From an uncultured Elusimicrobia bacterium (GTDB taxonomy: Bacteria > Elusimicrobiota > Elusimicrobia > UBA1565 > UBA9628), in assembly GCA_903830945.1 (NCBI GenBank), contig CAIKVT010000021.1, positions 68,519-103,482 on the forward strand: 34,964 bases of DNA, read 5' to 3'. Below the pieces are notes generated by a model that worked only from the letters and a program-made list of their open reading frames with translations, was not told where the DNA came from and made no database searches. Below, piece by piece: positions 22,885 to 30,613 of this stretch (within the stretch, counting starts at the first letter, position 1; the number at the start of each line of letters is the position of its first letter). The position numbers were made by a program, and so were the translations under genes.

Positions 22885-24056
22885 AAGAAGTGCCGGAATT
22901 GATACCAGAACCGCTCACGGAGCTTGTCTATCAAAGGCCTGCGGCGCCACTCTGGCAGTTTTATCTCCCGCGCCGAACCAAGGTCGCCTTCGAACTTTTT
23001 CTGCATTTGCGCGGCTAGCTCTGTATCGAGGACGTGCAGGTTTACTTCCAGGTTATGCCGCAGGCTGCGGTGGTCCATGTTGTAGGATCCTACCGCGCAC
23101 CAGGCTCCGTCGATGACCGCCATTTTCGCATGCAGGATGGACTGCTCCCACGTGAAGAGCCGCACGCCGTTGCGCAGAAGGAGGTCATAGGTGCGCCGAC
23201 CCGCGCGCCACACCGCGGGGTGGTCGCAGCGGCCCGGCACGAGTATGCGCACCGAGACCCCATGCCGTGCCGCCCCTGCCAGCGCCTGAGCGATTCCGTG
23301 GTCCGGGAGGAAATAGGCGTTGGCAATACACACCCCGCGGCGCGCCGCGTGTAAGGCGTTCAAATAAGCGCGGCGGATACGGTGGCGGTGCAGGAACTCC
23401 TGGTTGGCTGCCACCCAGGCCCAGGAATCCCCGGGTAGGGACTTCTCTATGTCCTCCAAGGAGAACCATTTCTTGGTTTCTTTGAACCAGACCGTGCGGA
23501 AGAGCCGGTTTAGTTCGTGCACAGCCGGCCCTTCGATGCGCACATGCGCGTCGTTCCAGCCTTGGCCGCCATCTTCGCACGGGATTTGGTCTTGCGAGAT
23601 GTTCATTCCGCCGGTGAAAGCCACGCGGCCGTCCACTACCAGGATCTTTCGGTGGTCGCGCCGGGACCAAGCCCAGCGGGCGCGCCAGGGCGCCAGGGGA
23701 TGGTATTCCAGGAGGAGTACCCCGGCTCTGCGCAGTCGGTCGAGGAACGCGGGGGCGATGTCAAGCGAGCCAGCCGAGTCGAAGATGAGGCGGACGCTTA
23801 CGCCCTGGCGCGCCTTCTCCATGAGTCGGCGGCCGAATTCCAGGCCTGTCGCGTCGCTGTTGAGGATGTAAGTCTCGAGGTGGATCGACTGGCGCGCCGA
23901 GTCTATGGCCTCCCACATGGATCGGTAGGCTTCTCCTCCGTTGCTGAGCCAGGTGATGCGGTTGCCGGGTAGGAACTTGTCGAGGTTCTGGTTGAAGTCG
24001 CCGGAGCCCGGCGGCAGGCGGTGGAGATAACGTCGCAGGAATTGGGACCAGCGCAT
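22881..24056 (-). CDS. Phospholipase D-family protein, ClsB-like cardiolipin synthase
   Basis: A 391-residue protein with two HKD motifs: HRKILVVDGRVAFTGGMNIS (His135, Lys137, Asp142) and HAKMAVIDGAWCAVGSYNMD (His309, Lys311, Asp316). Both catalytic halves are intact. There are no N-terminal membrane helices, and the length is close to E. coli ClsB (about 413), not ClsA (about 486). ClsB-type enzymes make cardiolipin or exchange phospholipid head groups at the inner membrane; other PLD-type transphosphatidylases cannot be ruled out. The ATG at 24056 is supported by TATACT exactly 6 nt upstream. The gene is divergent from the cyclase and convergent, with overlapping stop codons, with the TldE-like gene. 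Confidence 0.9.
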   Translation of the reverse strand: MRWSQFLRRYLHRLPPGSGDFNQNLDKFLPGNRITWLSNGGEAYRSMWEAIDSARQSIHLETYILNSDATGLEFGRRLMEKARQGVSVRLIFDSAGSLDIAPAFLDRLRRAGVLLLEYHPLAPWRARWAWSRRDHRKILVVDGRVAFTGGMNISQDQIPCEDGGQGWNDAHVRIEGPAVHELNRLFRTVWFKETKKWFSLEDIEKSLPGDSWAWVAANQEFLHRHRIRRAYLNALHAARRGVCIANAYFLPDHGIAQALAGAARHGVSVRILVPGRCDHPAVWRAGRRTYDLLLRNGVRLFTWEQSILHAKMAVIDGAWCAVGSYNMDHRSLRHNLEVNLHVLDTELAAQMQKKFEGDLGSAREIKLPEWRRRPLIDKLRERFWYQFRHFF

Positions 24057-24062
24057 CGGCCA

Positions 24063-24068
24063 AGTATA
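24063..24068 (-). promoter_or_regulatory. -10 element, leaderless start of the phospholipase D gene
   Basis: On the minus strand TATATACT: TATACT ends 6 nt before the ATG at 24056. It pairs with the divergent promoter at 24110-24115 in a 65-bp intergenic region. Confidence 0.6.
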
Positions 24069-24109
24069 TAAAAGAAATCGACGCCGGAATGGATGAATGG
24101 TTCTTTTGC

Positions 24110-24115
24110 TAGAAT
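24110..24115 (+). promoter_or_regulatory. -10 element, leaderless start of the cyclase gene
   Basis: TTTTGCTAGAATCC: TAGAAT ends 6 nt before the ATG at 24122, nearly identical in sequence and spacing to the rsmD promoter. Confidence 0.65.
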
Positions 24116-24121
24116 CCCGGC

Positions 24122-24964
24122 ATGAGCGCGCCGATCTCCCGCAACCTGACCATTCTGCTCACGGACATCAAGGGCTTCACGGACAAGACCTCCCATAAGA
24201 GCCGAGTCGAGATCCAGGAGATGCTCGACCAGCACAAGACGATCGTCCTGCCCATCCTGCTGGCCAAGGGCGGCAAGCTCGTCAAGACCATCGGCGACGC
24301 CTTCCTCATGACCTTCGAGAGCCCCACCGACGCGGTGCTGGCCGGGGTCCAGGTCCAGGAGGCGCTGCGTCAGCATAATGCGGACAAGGGTCATGAGGAC
24401 CGCATCGAGATCCGCATCGCCATCAATCAGGGCGAGGTCAACCTTTCCGACAATGACGTCTTCGGCGAGCCGGTCAACATCACGGCGCGCATCGAAGCTA
24501 TCGCGGAAGCTGGCGAGGTTTTCTTCACCGACGCCGTTTATCTGGCGATGAACAAGAATGAGGTGCCCTCCAGTGAGGTCGGGTTGCTCCAGCTCAAGGG
24601 GATCCCGGAGAAGGTTCGCGTCTACAAGGTCAGACGCGAAAATCCTGTCGGGGGGCTCCGTCGGCAGCGGGCCCGCGCCGGCCCGCAAGGTGTGGGACGT
24701 GTTCAGGCCCGCCGCAACGGGGGCCGCGACGGCAGTCAGCGCAGGAGTTCAACCGTCGAAGCCATCCCGGCTCAAGCGCGCCGCGGCCGTGATCATCGAC
24801 TGCTGCCTGTGCGGGATCATCATCAGCATGCTGGTCCCCGGAGACAGGGCCGAGGTTCATATCAAAAGGAACGTTCACGGGAGCCAATCCGCGATCACGG
24901 ACCACGTGGACAAGAACAGCTCACAGAACGCCGAGCAGGATGTCGCCGTGAATCTGAGCCTTGA
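24122..24964 (+). CDS. Class III adenylate/guanylate cyclase domain, probably frameshifted after residue ~175
   Basis: Residues 1 to about 175 are a class III nucleotide cyclase catalytic domain. LTILLTDIKGFT holds metal-binding Asp15 and KTIGDAFLMTF holds Asp59, with Lys55 at the position linked to ATP preference. RIAINQGEV and FGEPVNITARIEAIA complete the fold. After VRVYKVRREN the frame turns into an Arg/Gly/Gln-rich sequence that looks like off-frame GC-rich DNA, while the next frame continues with a linker and an RDD domain. The switch lies near the G6 run at 24650-24655; with five Gs the two frames join. So this is probably the first part of a cyclase-RDD fusion broken by a sequencing error or a real indel. 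The start is fixed by the leaderless promoter. The 24964 end is that of the shifted frame. Confidence 0.85.
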   Translation: MSAPISRNLTILLTDIKGFTDKTSHKSRVEIQEMLDQHKTIVLPILLAKGGKLVKTIGDAFLMTFESPTDAVLAGVQVQEALRQHNADKGHEDRIEIRIAINQGEVNLSDNDVFGEPVNITARIEAIAEAGEVFFTDAVYLAMNKNEVPSSEVGLLQLKGIPEKVRVYKVRRENPVGGLRRQRARAGPQGVGRVQARRNGGRDGSQRRSSTVEAIPAQARRGRDHRLLPVRDHHQHAGPRRQGRGSYQKERSREPIRDHGPRGQEQLTERRAGCRRESEP

Positions 24965-25322
24965 CGGGCTCACTGTCGGTCAGAAATCGAAGGACGAAGA
25001 TTCCGACGATGACGGCCGCTGGAAAGTGTGCGTGCACAACAGCGGGAAGAGGTTCCCCTGGTTCGCCCTGTGTTGGTTCGTCTATTCGCTGCTCTTCCTC
25101 AAGCGCCTGGGGACCACGCCGGGCGGCAAGATCTGCAAGCTCGCGGTCGTCCCCATGGCGGGCTCGGGCCCGCTAGAGAGGGGACAGTACCTTATGCGTG
25201 CCTTCTTCTCGCTCATCTCCGGCTACTGTCTGCTGCTGGGCTACCTTTGGGCCTTCTGGGAGAAAGATGGCCGGGGCTGGCATGACCTTATGGCCGGCAC
25301 GCGCGTGGTGGACGCGTCGTAG
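24690..25322 (+). CDS. RDD-family membrane domain, probably the C-terminal half of the cyclase gene
   Basis: An RDD domain with three hydrophobic segments: RLKRAAAVIIDCCLCGIIIS, then after a hydrophilic loop of about 90 residues FALCWFVYSLLFLKR followed by LGTTPGGKICKLAVV, and AFFSLISGYCLLLGYLWAFW. The end GRGWHDLMAGTRVVDA is the RDD family's C-terminal signature. The open frame reaches back to 24558, overlapping the cyclase in another frame. GTG 24690 is the first plausible start if it is a separate gene, but no Shine-Dalgarno precedes it. The alternative, which I prefer, is that it continues the cyclase through the G6 run, giving a membrane-anchored cyclase of about 400 residues. RDD proteins are putative transporters or anchors. 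The domain is clear; the gene boundary is not. Confidence 0.75.
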   Translation: MWDVFRPAATGAATAVSAGVQPSKPSRLKRAAAVIIDCCLCGIIISMLVPGDRAEVHIKRNVHGSQSAITDHVDKNSSQNAEQDVAVNLSLDGLTVGQKSKDEDSDDDGRWKVCVHNSGKRFPWFALCWFVYSLLFLKRLGTTPGGKICKLAVVPMAGSGPLERGQYLMRAFFSLISGYCLLLGYLWAFWEKDGRGWHDLMAGTRVVDAS

Positions 25323-25411
25323 CGGCGTCCGGAGAATCACTTGGAGTGCCAGCGTGCGGCGGGAGGCTTGATGCAGATGTTCGGCCGAGGCGGCGCGGGT
25401 CGCCATCTCCC

Positions 25412-26014
25412 GTGAGGCCCCCCGGATTGTTCGCAGCCAAATCTGAATTCATTGGGGAGGCATTCGCAGGGGGAGACTGGTCAGCACAGGAGATCGTCGG
25501 CGTGGAGTTCGATTCATGCACCTTCCGGCACTGCGTATTTGCCAAGGCGTCACTCTCCGGGTGCCGTTTCCTTGATTGCGCTTTCGAGAGTTGCGACTTT
25601 AGCCTGCTTAAAGTGAGGAACGCCAGATTCCGCGATGTGCGGTTCAAGGACTGTAAGATGATCGGCATCAATTGGACTCCGATCGGCGGCGCGCTGGATC
25701 TGGCCTTTGAGCATTGCTTGCTTGACTATTCCATTTTCACAGGCCTTGACCTGCGTCGGATCAAGCTGATCCGTTGTTCTGCCCGCGAGACGGACTTTTC
25801 TGATTCCAACCTCAAGGAAGCCGTCTGTACAGGGACAGATTTCCAGGCGGCACGATTTTCCAACACCGATCTCAGTAAGGCCGACCTGCGCGGGGCTGAT
25901 AATTATCAGATCGATCCCTCCGCGAATCGGCTCCGCAAGGCAAGGTTCTCTTTGCCTGAAGCCATCTCCCTGCTTCAGGGCCTCGATATCGTTATTGAGG
26001 AACCGTCGGAGTGA
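25412..26014 (+). CDS. Pentapeptide-repeat protein
   Basis: About 200 residues dominated by tandem five-residue repeats of the A(D/N)Lxx kind. Examples are CTFRHCVFAKASLSGCRFLD, CAFESCDFSLL and ATFSNTDLSKADLRGADN-like stretches towards the end (exactly RFSNTDLSKADLRGAD). They should fold as a right-handed quadrilateral beta helix. The family includes Qnr and McbG, which mimic DNA and protect gyrase, but most members have no known role and nothing here points to gyrase. The start is uncertain: GTG 25412 leaves a compact protein, and GTG 25346 would add 22 residues of unconvincing sequence. A 14-codon frame with ATG 25371 and a GGGAGG upstream ends across GTG 25412. GC content seems lower than in neighbouring genes. 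Confidence 0.8.
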   Translation: MRPPGLFAAKSEFIGEAFAGGDWSAQEIVGVEFDSCTFRHCVFAKASLSGCRFLDCAFESCDFSLLKVRNARFRDVRFKDCKMIGINWTPIGGALDLAFEHCLLDYSIFTGLDLRRIKLIRCSARETDFSDSNLKEAVCTGTDFQAARFSNTDLSKADLRGADNYQIDPSANRLRKARFSLPEAISLLQGLDIVIEEPSE

Positions 26015-26015
26015 A

Positions 26016-26042
26016 TGGCGCCGGGTCCAAATCCCGGTGCCA
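26016..26042 (+). terminator. Hairpin just after the pentapeptide-repeat gene
   Basis: A 10-bp stem (TGGCGCCGGG / CCCGGTGCCA, one G-U pair) with a 7-nt loop begins 2 nt after the stop codon. No T-run follows. It probably marks the 3' end of the message. Confidence 0.5.
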
Positions 26043-26069
26043 AGGACCGCGGGTTCTCTTGGCAAATGC

Positions 26070-26075
26070 TAAGAT
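26070..26075 (+). promoter_or_regulatory. -10 element of the helicase gene
   Basis: AATGCTAAGATAG: TAAGAT ends 9 nt before the ATG at 26085. It keeps the GCTA context of the other promoters here. No Shine-Dalgarno sequence is visible. Confidence 0.5.
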
Positions 26076-26084
26076 AGATTTCTC

Positions 26085-27989
26085 ATGGCCGGCAAAGAAC
26101 ACTTCGATAAGCTCCTGAAGCTCCTGGAGATGGAGCGCCTTGCGGAAAAGGCGGAGAACCTCCGAGAGCTCAAGCGTTTTCCTTTGTCCACGCGCGAGGC
26201 CTTGGGCAAGACCGTCACCGGTCTTCTCATCGACAGCATCGGCACGGGTTTGGGCGGCATGCCCTTGGTCACTCTTTCGCGTCAGCCCAGAGGCGAGGAC
26301 CTCGCCCCCTTTCACGCCATGAGCGCGGGTGACAACGCCTTGCTCACCTTCCCGCCGGGCAGCCAGCCCGAGACCTGCGAGGGGACCTTTTATAAGGTGG
26401 ACGAATACCAGGCCACCATTGCCTTGAACGGGCCGGAGCCGGCACAGCTCGGCCGCGGGCTATGCCAGGTGGACAGGCTCGGCTCCGACGCCACCTATCG
26501 CCGCATGAAGAAAGCTCTGGCTACAGTCTCGGACGCGCGCAAGAATCGCACCGCGGTGCTGCGTGAAGTCTTTCTGGGCGAGGCGGTGCCGGACCGCCGC
26601 CGAGCGCGTAAGCTCCGGCTTTTTAATGAGGCTTTAAACGAGTTCCAGCAGGACGCGGTCAAGCGCTGCATGGCCGCGACGGACGCGGCTCTTGTCCACG
26701 GTCCGCCCGGCACGGGCAAGACCACGGTCTTAGTCGAGATCATCCGCCAGGCCGTAGCTGAAGGCTCTCGCGTCCTGGCTACGGCTCCGTCCAACATCGC
26801 GGTGGACAATATTCTTGAAAAGCTTCAGGATTCGGGTCTGCGCTTGGTGCGCATGGGCCACCCGGCGCGTACTTTGGAGTCCCTGCGTCACGCCAATCTG
26901 TCCGCCCTGGTGGAAGCGGATCCGTCCTACGGGGAAGTCAAGGAGCTCGACGCCTGGCGGGAACGGCTCGTCAAGCGCCGTTCCCGTTTTGGGCGCGGCC
27001 AACTTGGCTATGAGGAGCGCCAACAGAGAGACCGCGAGATCGCCAGGCTCTGGCGCCAAGCCCGCGACATCGAATCCGACATCTCCCGGCGCATCATCGC
27101 TGCCGCGCAGGTCGTGCTCTCCACGCACGGCGGCCTTTCGCGCGGCTTGGTCAAGGGCACTTTTGACTTGGTGGCCCTCGATGAGGCCTCACAGGCTACC
27201 GAGCCTCTCTCCTGGGTCCCCCTGACCATGGGCGAGCGAGCTGTGTTCGCCGGAGATTCCATGCAGCTGCCGCCGACCATCTATTCGAAGGAGGCTGCCG
27301 AGCAGGGGCTTTCTATCACGCTCTTCGATCGATTGAAGGACATCTTGCCTGGGACTTTGCAGACCCTCTTGCGCGTGCAGTACCGCATGCATGAAACCAT
27401 CATGCGCTTCTCCTCGGATCAGTTCTATGAGGGCAAGCTCATCGCTCACGAGTCTGTGGCCGCGCATACTGCGGCGGAATTGCCTCAGGTCGAGGCCACT
27501 GACTTGACATCCACGCCTCTGACCTTCGTCGATACCGCCGGCGCGGGATACTCGGAGTCCTGGAATGAACTCCTGGAGAGCCGCGAGAACCTGGGAGAAG
27601 CCAAGCTCGTCCTGCGCCTGTTGGAGAAGATCTTGGGCGCTGGCATCGACCCCAGGCAGCTGGCGCTCATCACGCCTTACGTCGCGCAGGTCAAGCTCCT
27701 TAAATCCCTGGTCAGAGTCCCGGGCCTTGAGATTGGATCGGTGGATGGTTTTCAGGGTCGCGAGAAGGAAGTGACCATCGTGTCGCTGGTGCGCAATAAC
27801 GATGCCGGAGAGGTGGGCTTTTTGTCCGACATCCGGCGCATGAACGTGGCTATGACCCGTGCCCGGCGGCTGCTTATCGTGATCGGCGATTCCGCCACTA
27901 TCGGCAGGCACCCTTTTTACGCAAAATTCCTCGACTATACCGATGCCTGCGGCGCGCACCGCTCGTCTTACGAGTGGCCTGAAGCATAG
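26085..27989 (+). CDS. UPF1/IGHMBP2-like superfamily 1 helicase
   Basis: A 634-residue SF1B helicase of the UPF1/SMUBP-2 type, expected to unwind DNA or RNA 5' to 3'. Walker A is GPPGTGKTT (residues 206-214) and Walker B DLVALDEASQATE. Motif III reads VFAGDSMQLPPT. The C-terminal motifs are LLRVQYRMHETIM, IGSVDGFQGREKEVTIVSLV and RMNVAMTRARRLLIVIGD. The N-terminal 150 residues form the OB-like 1B region of this family, starting with a helical segment. The length is typical of bacterial members (about 600-700). It stands alone behind its own promoter. The biochemical class is certain; the cellular role of bacterial members is poorly known. Confidence 0.93.
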   Translation: MAGKEHFDKLLKLLEMERLAEKAENLRELKRFPLSTREALGKTVTGLLIDSIGTGLGGMPLVTLSRQPRGEDLAPFHAMSAGDNALLTFPPGSQPETCEGTFYKVDEYQATIALNGPEPAQLGRGLCQVDRLGSDATYRRMKKALATVSDARKNRTAVLREVFLGEAVPDRRRARKLRLFNEALNEFQQDAVKRCMAATDAALVHGPPGTGKTTVLVEIIRQAVAEGSRVLATAPSNIAVDNILEKLQDSGLRLVRMGHPARTLESLRHANLSALVEADPSYGEVKELDAWRERLVKRRSRFGRGQLGYEERQQRDREIARLWRQARDIESDISRRIIAAAQVVLSTHGGLSRGLVKGTFDLVALDEASQATEPLSWVPLTMGERAVFAGDSMQLPPTIYSKEAAEQGLSITLFDRLKDILPGTLQTLLRVQYRMHETIMRFSSDQFYEGKLIAHESVAAHTAAELPQVEATDLTSTPLTFVDTAGAGYSESWNELLESRENLGEAKLVLRLLEKILGAGIDPRQLALITPYVAQVKLLKSLVRVPGLEIGSVDGFQGREKEVTIVSLVRNNDAGEVGFLSDIRRMNVAMTRARRLLIVIGDSATIGRHPFYAKFLDYTDACGAHRSSYEWPEA

Positions 27990-28076
27990 ACGCTCTCCCC
28001 GCGCGAATGGAACTTTTTTGCCCCCAGCTCGTATGTTGTATATGGACGCGTCAAACTCAGGACGCAGGGAGGGGCA

Positions 28077-28409
28077 ATGGGTGAACAGAAGGAGACGCCT
28101 GATCTGGAGCCGCGAGTCAAGGTCTGCCGGCAGCCGCTGGCTTACGGCAGCGCGCAGCTTCTGGGTTTTGCGGAGCTGGTCATCGGAGGCTCGTTCGTTA
28201 TCCGGGACATCCGCATACTGAAGGTGGCCAAGGAGGGGACGGAGTCGGTCTTCGTCGCCTTTCCAAGCCGGCGCTGGAACGGGAGCGGCAACGGAGACGG
28301 GGAGGAGCGGAAGTATTATGACGTGGCTTTCCCGATAACCTCGCAATCCTACCGCGAGGCCACGGGAGCCATCCTTAAGGCCTTCGAGGAGGCCGCGGCC
28401 AAGGCGTAA
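28077..28409 (+). CDS. SpoVG-like nucleic-acid-binding protein
   Basis: A 110-residue protein whose central part matches SpoVG: LLGFAELVIGGSFVIRDIRI, then SVFVAFPSRRW, and later YYDVAFPITSQSYREATGAI. SpoVG proteins are small DNA/RNA-binding regulators, best known in Firmicutes and spirochaetes. Compared with the about 97-residue B. subtilis protein this has an extra N-terminal stretch and a glycine-rich insert (NGSGNGDGEE) in the loop after the PSRR motif. The ATG at 28077 has a strong Shine-Dalgarno (GGAGGGG, 2-3 nt away). A weak promoter may lie at 28015-28044 (TTTTTG, then TATATG). A strong hairpin follows the stop. The family call is fairly sure; the role here is unknown. Confidence 0.8.
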   Translation: MGEQKETPDLEPRVKVCRQPLAYGSAQLLGFAELVIGGSFVIRDIRILKVAKEGTESVFVAFPSRRWNGSGNGDGEERKYYDVAFPITSQSYREATGAILKAFEEAAAKA

Positions 28410-28418
28410 GCCGCAGGC

Positions 28419-28460
28419 GGCCGGGTCTCCGGTTAACCGACGCTGACCGGGGACCCGGCC
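28419..28460 (+). terminator. Strong GC-rich hairpin after the SpoVG-like gene
   Basis: A 15-bp stem (GGCCGGGTCTCCGGT / ACCGGGGACCCGGCC, one G-U pair) with a 12-nt loop starts 9 nt after the stop. It is the most stable hairpin I see in the window. No T-run follows, and the next promoter begins 11 nt downstream. Confidence 0.6.
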
Positions 28461-28471
28461 CGGGCCAATGT

Positions 28472-28477
28472 GATAAC
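28472..28477 (+). promoter_or_regulatory. -10-like element of the GT-C membrane protein gene
   Basis: TGTGATAAC has an extended -10 (TG, one base, then GATAAC) ending 7 nt before the ATG at 28485. It is a weaker match than the others. Confidence 0.4.
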
Positions 28478-28484
28478 ATTCATC

Positions 28485-30527
28485 ATGGCCCAAGACCATC
28501 GGCCTAAGGCCGTCGTGAAGGTCGCGGCTTATTGGGCGTGGCTCTGCGCCGGTGTTTTTCTGCTCCTGCGCTCCCAGGGTGTCGTTTCGTATCTGGTCTC
28601 GGATCCAGGCGCTTTTTCTCTTCGGAGTCTAGGCTTGTGCCTTGGGCATCTGCTGGATTGCGGATTCGTCCTGGTTCTTTTCGCCGGCTTCTATCATTGG
28701 GGCGCCAAGTTCTGCCGCCGGCTGGCTCCTGCCGGTCCCTGGAGCTCTCTTGAGGGAGGCCTCTGCGCCTGCGTTATGGGTGAGGCTCTAGTTGCGACTC
28801 TGCTCATGGCTTTGGGCCTGTTGGGGCTATATCGAAATTGGATATTGGCACTGCCTTTCCTGGCTCTGGCCTACGGCGCGCTCCAAGAGCGGGCGGCTCT
28901 GGGATGCTGTTGCGAACGGCTTTGGGTTTCCTTTTCCCAGAAGGTCTCATTCCTGGACTTTTTTTTCCTGACAGTGCTTTGGTCCGCGTTACTCTGTTCC
29001 GTGACTGCCGCCGGATCTCCGGTGACGGAGTGGGATACCTTGGGCTATCATCTGGCCCTGCCTAAGATATATCTGGCCCAAGGCGCGTTGCGGCGGTTGG
29101 CCTGGAGCGCCTTCGCCCACTCGCCGCAGAACTCGGAGATGATATACCTGTTGGCCCTGGCCTTGCGGCGCGGCATCGCCGCGCAGTGGGTCAACTTAGC
29201 GCACGGCGTCATGTTCGTGCTCTCGGCGTACGTCCTCTGCAGGAGGCATGTCTCCCGCAGGGCGGGCCTGCTAGCCGCGGCCATCCTGGCCGTTCAGCCG
29301 GTTGTCCAGCGGGTTGCAGACGGCGCCATGAATGATTTCGCCGCGGCCTCCTGCGCCCTCCTGGCCTTGGTCGTCTTTCTAAGAGGCCGGCAAGAGCGGG
29401 AGCAGGCTGACGGTCGTCGTCTCTATCTGCTTTGCGGCTGCCTCAGCGGCATAGTCTTGAGTCAAAAATTCAACGGTCTTTGGGCTGCGGGGTCCATGTT
29501 CGTATTGATCGGCGCCGAGTCCATATTCCGGCGGGAGAGGGGATCGCTGGCTGGACTCGTCGCGTTCTTGGGGGGGGTGGCCTGCTTCGGATCGCCTTGG
29601 TATCTTAGAAACCTGATCATTACCGGCAATCCGGTGTGGCCCTATTACGGGGAATGGTTCCATGCCTCGGCTGCGGATCTGGCCGTCTGGCATCGTCACT
29701 GGCAGTCCTATACCACCGGGCTGGCCAGAACCTGGCCAAACTATTTTTCCTTGCCTTGGCATCTGATCTTTTCGCCGGAGAAGTTCAACTATTCGCCGCA
29801 ATATTTGGTGGCCGCTTTCTTGCCGCTGGCGCTCTGGCGCTGCTGGGCCGGCCGCTGGAGGCCCGTGGAGACGCGGGCCTCCGCGTTTTTGGCGATCTTC
29901 GGCTCAGTGTGGTTTCTCAGCGTCCAGGAGTGGCGCTTCATGCTCGTCGCCTCGGCGGTCATGGCGGTCTTGATCGCGGGGTGGTCGTGCCGAGCTTCGC
30001 GGGATGGCCGGCCGCAAGTCAGGATCCTTGCCGTAGCAGCGCTCTTCGCCTTGCTGCCCTGTAAAGACTTCAGCGTCAATAACCATCTTTTCGCCTTCCT
30101 CAACCTGGAGTCCAAGACCGCGCCCGGAACGCCTCCCCCGGAGAGATATTTAGAGATGACGCTAGGCGCTCCCTACGTGGTCCTGCGCGCCGCCAATAAG
30201 GTCTTACCGCCTGATGCCAAGGTCCTTTTTTTCCGAGACGCCCGGGGGTATTACCTGGACAGGGCTTACGCCTACGGAGATCCTCTCAATGCAGGCACGT
30301 TCTCCTATGCGCAGATTTGCGCCCCGGTCGAACTCCGGCAGACTCTGGCCCGGCTCGGCTTCTCGCATGTTTTCTACAATCCGACCATCGGCGGCTATAA
30401 GGGCGACCAGGACTACTACGCTCGCTGTAGCCGGTTGATGGAGGAGATGCTCCGCGTTTATGGCGAGTCGCTGGTCGCGGCCGGCCCGATCGTGCTCTAT
30501 CGCCTCCGTGTATTGGATTTGAAGTAA
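28485..30527 (+). CDS. Polytopic membrane protein, GT-C (ArnT/PMT-like) glycosyltransferase fold
   Basis: A 680-residue protein with about 12-13 hydrophobic segments and a soluble C-terminal domain of about 140 residues. After the fourth to fifth segment comes SPVTEWDTLGYHLALPKIYL. An acidic residue in the first large loop followed by YHL-P-K is typical of GT-C enzymes that use polyprenyl-phosphate sugars. SPWYLRNLIITGNPVWPYYG is another landmark of this group. Likely role: transfer of a sugar to a lipid or protein on the periplasmic side; acceptor and donor cannot be read. I chose ATG 28485 over the in-frame GTG 28470, because the latter overlaps the predicted -10. The 3' end contains the -35 of the pfaD promoter. 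Confidence 0.75.
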   Translation: MAQDHRPKAVVKVAAYWAWLCAGVFLLLRSQGVVSYLVSDPGAFSLRSLGLCLGHLLDCGFVLVLFAGFYHWGAKFCRRLAPAGPWSSLEGGLCACVMGEALVATLLMALGLLGLYRNWILALPFLALAYGALQERAALGCCCERLWVSFSQKVSFLDFFFLTVLWSALLCSVTAAGSPVTEWDTLGYHLALPKIYLAQGALRRLAWSAFAHSPQNSEMIYLLALALRRGIAAQWVNLAHGVMFVLSAYVLCRRHVSRRAGLLAAAILAVQPVVQRVADGAMNDFAAASCALLALVVFLRGRQEREQADGRRLYLLCGCLSGIVLSQKFNGLWAAGSMFVLIGAESIFRRERGSLAGLVAFLGGVACFGSPWYLRNLIITGNPVWPYYGEWFHASAADLAVWHRHWQSYTTGLARTWPNYFSLPWHLIFSPEKFNYSPQYLVAAFLPLALWRCWAGRWRPVETRASAFLAIFGSVWFLSVQEWRFMLVASAVMAVLIAGWSCRASRDGRPQVRILAVAALFALLPCKDFSVNNHLFAFLNLESKTAPGTPPPERYLEMTLGAPYVVLRAANKVLPPDAKVLFFRDARGYYLDRAYAYGDPLNAGTFSYAQICAPVELRQTLARLGFSHVFYNPTIGGYKGDQDYYARCSRLMEEMLRVYGESLVAAGPIVLYRLRVLDLK

Positions 30528-30548
30528 ACCTGCCTTAACGAGTATAAT
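30519..30548 (+). promoter_or_regulatory. Predicted promoter of the pfaD-pfaA operon
   Basis: TTGAAG (30519-30524), an 18-nt spacer, then TATAAT (30543-30548). The -35 overlaps the end of the upstream gene. It implies a leader of about 60 nt before GTG 30614 and is one of only two promoters here with a clear -35. Confidence 0.6.
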
Positions 30549-30613
30549 CTTTACTCTCGATAGGAATAAAAGATCTTTCTCTGTTCCTATTCCCAAATGA
30601 ACTCCATCGCCGA

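Noticed and set aside
24558-24689. RDD gene starting at ATG 24558
   Set aside because: This stretch lies inside the clear cyclase domain in another frame and has no coding character of its own; the RDD part starts to look real only after about 24640.
25310-25330. Small hairpin (GGACGC / GCGTCC) over the RDD stop codon
   Set aside because: Only 6 bp in very GC-rich DNA, which is expected by chance; weaker than the other stop-proximal hairpins.
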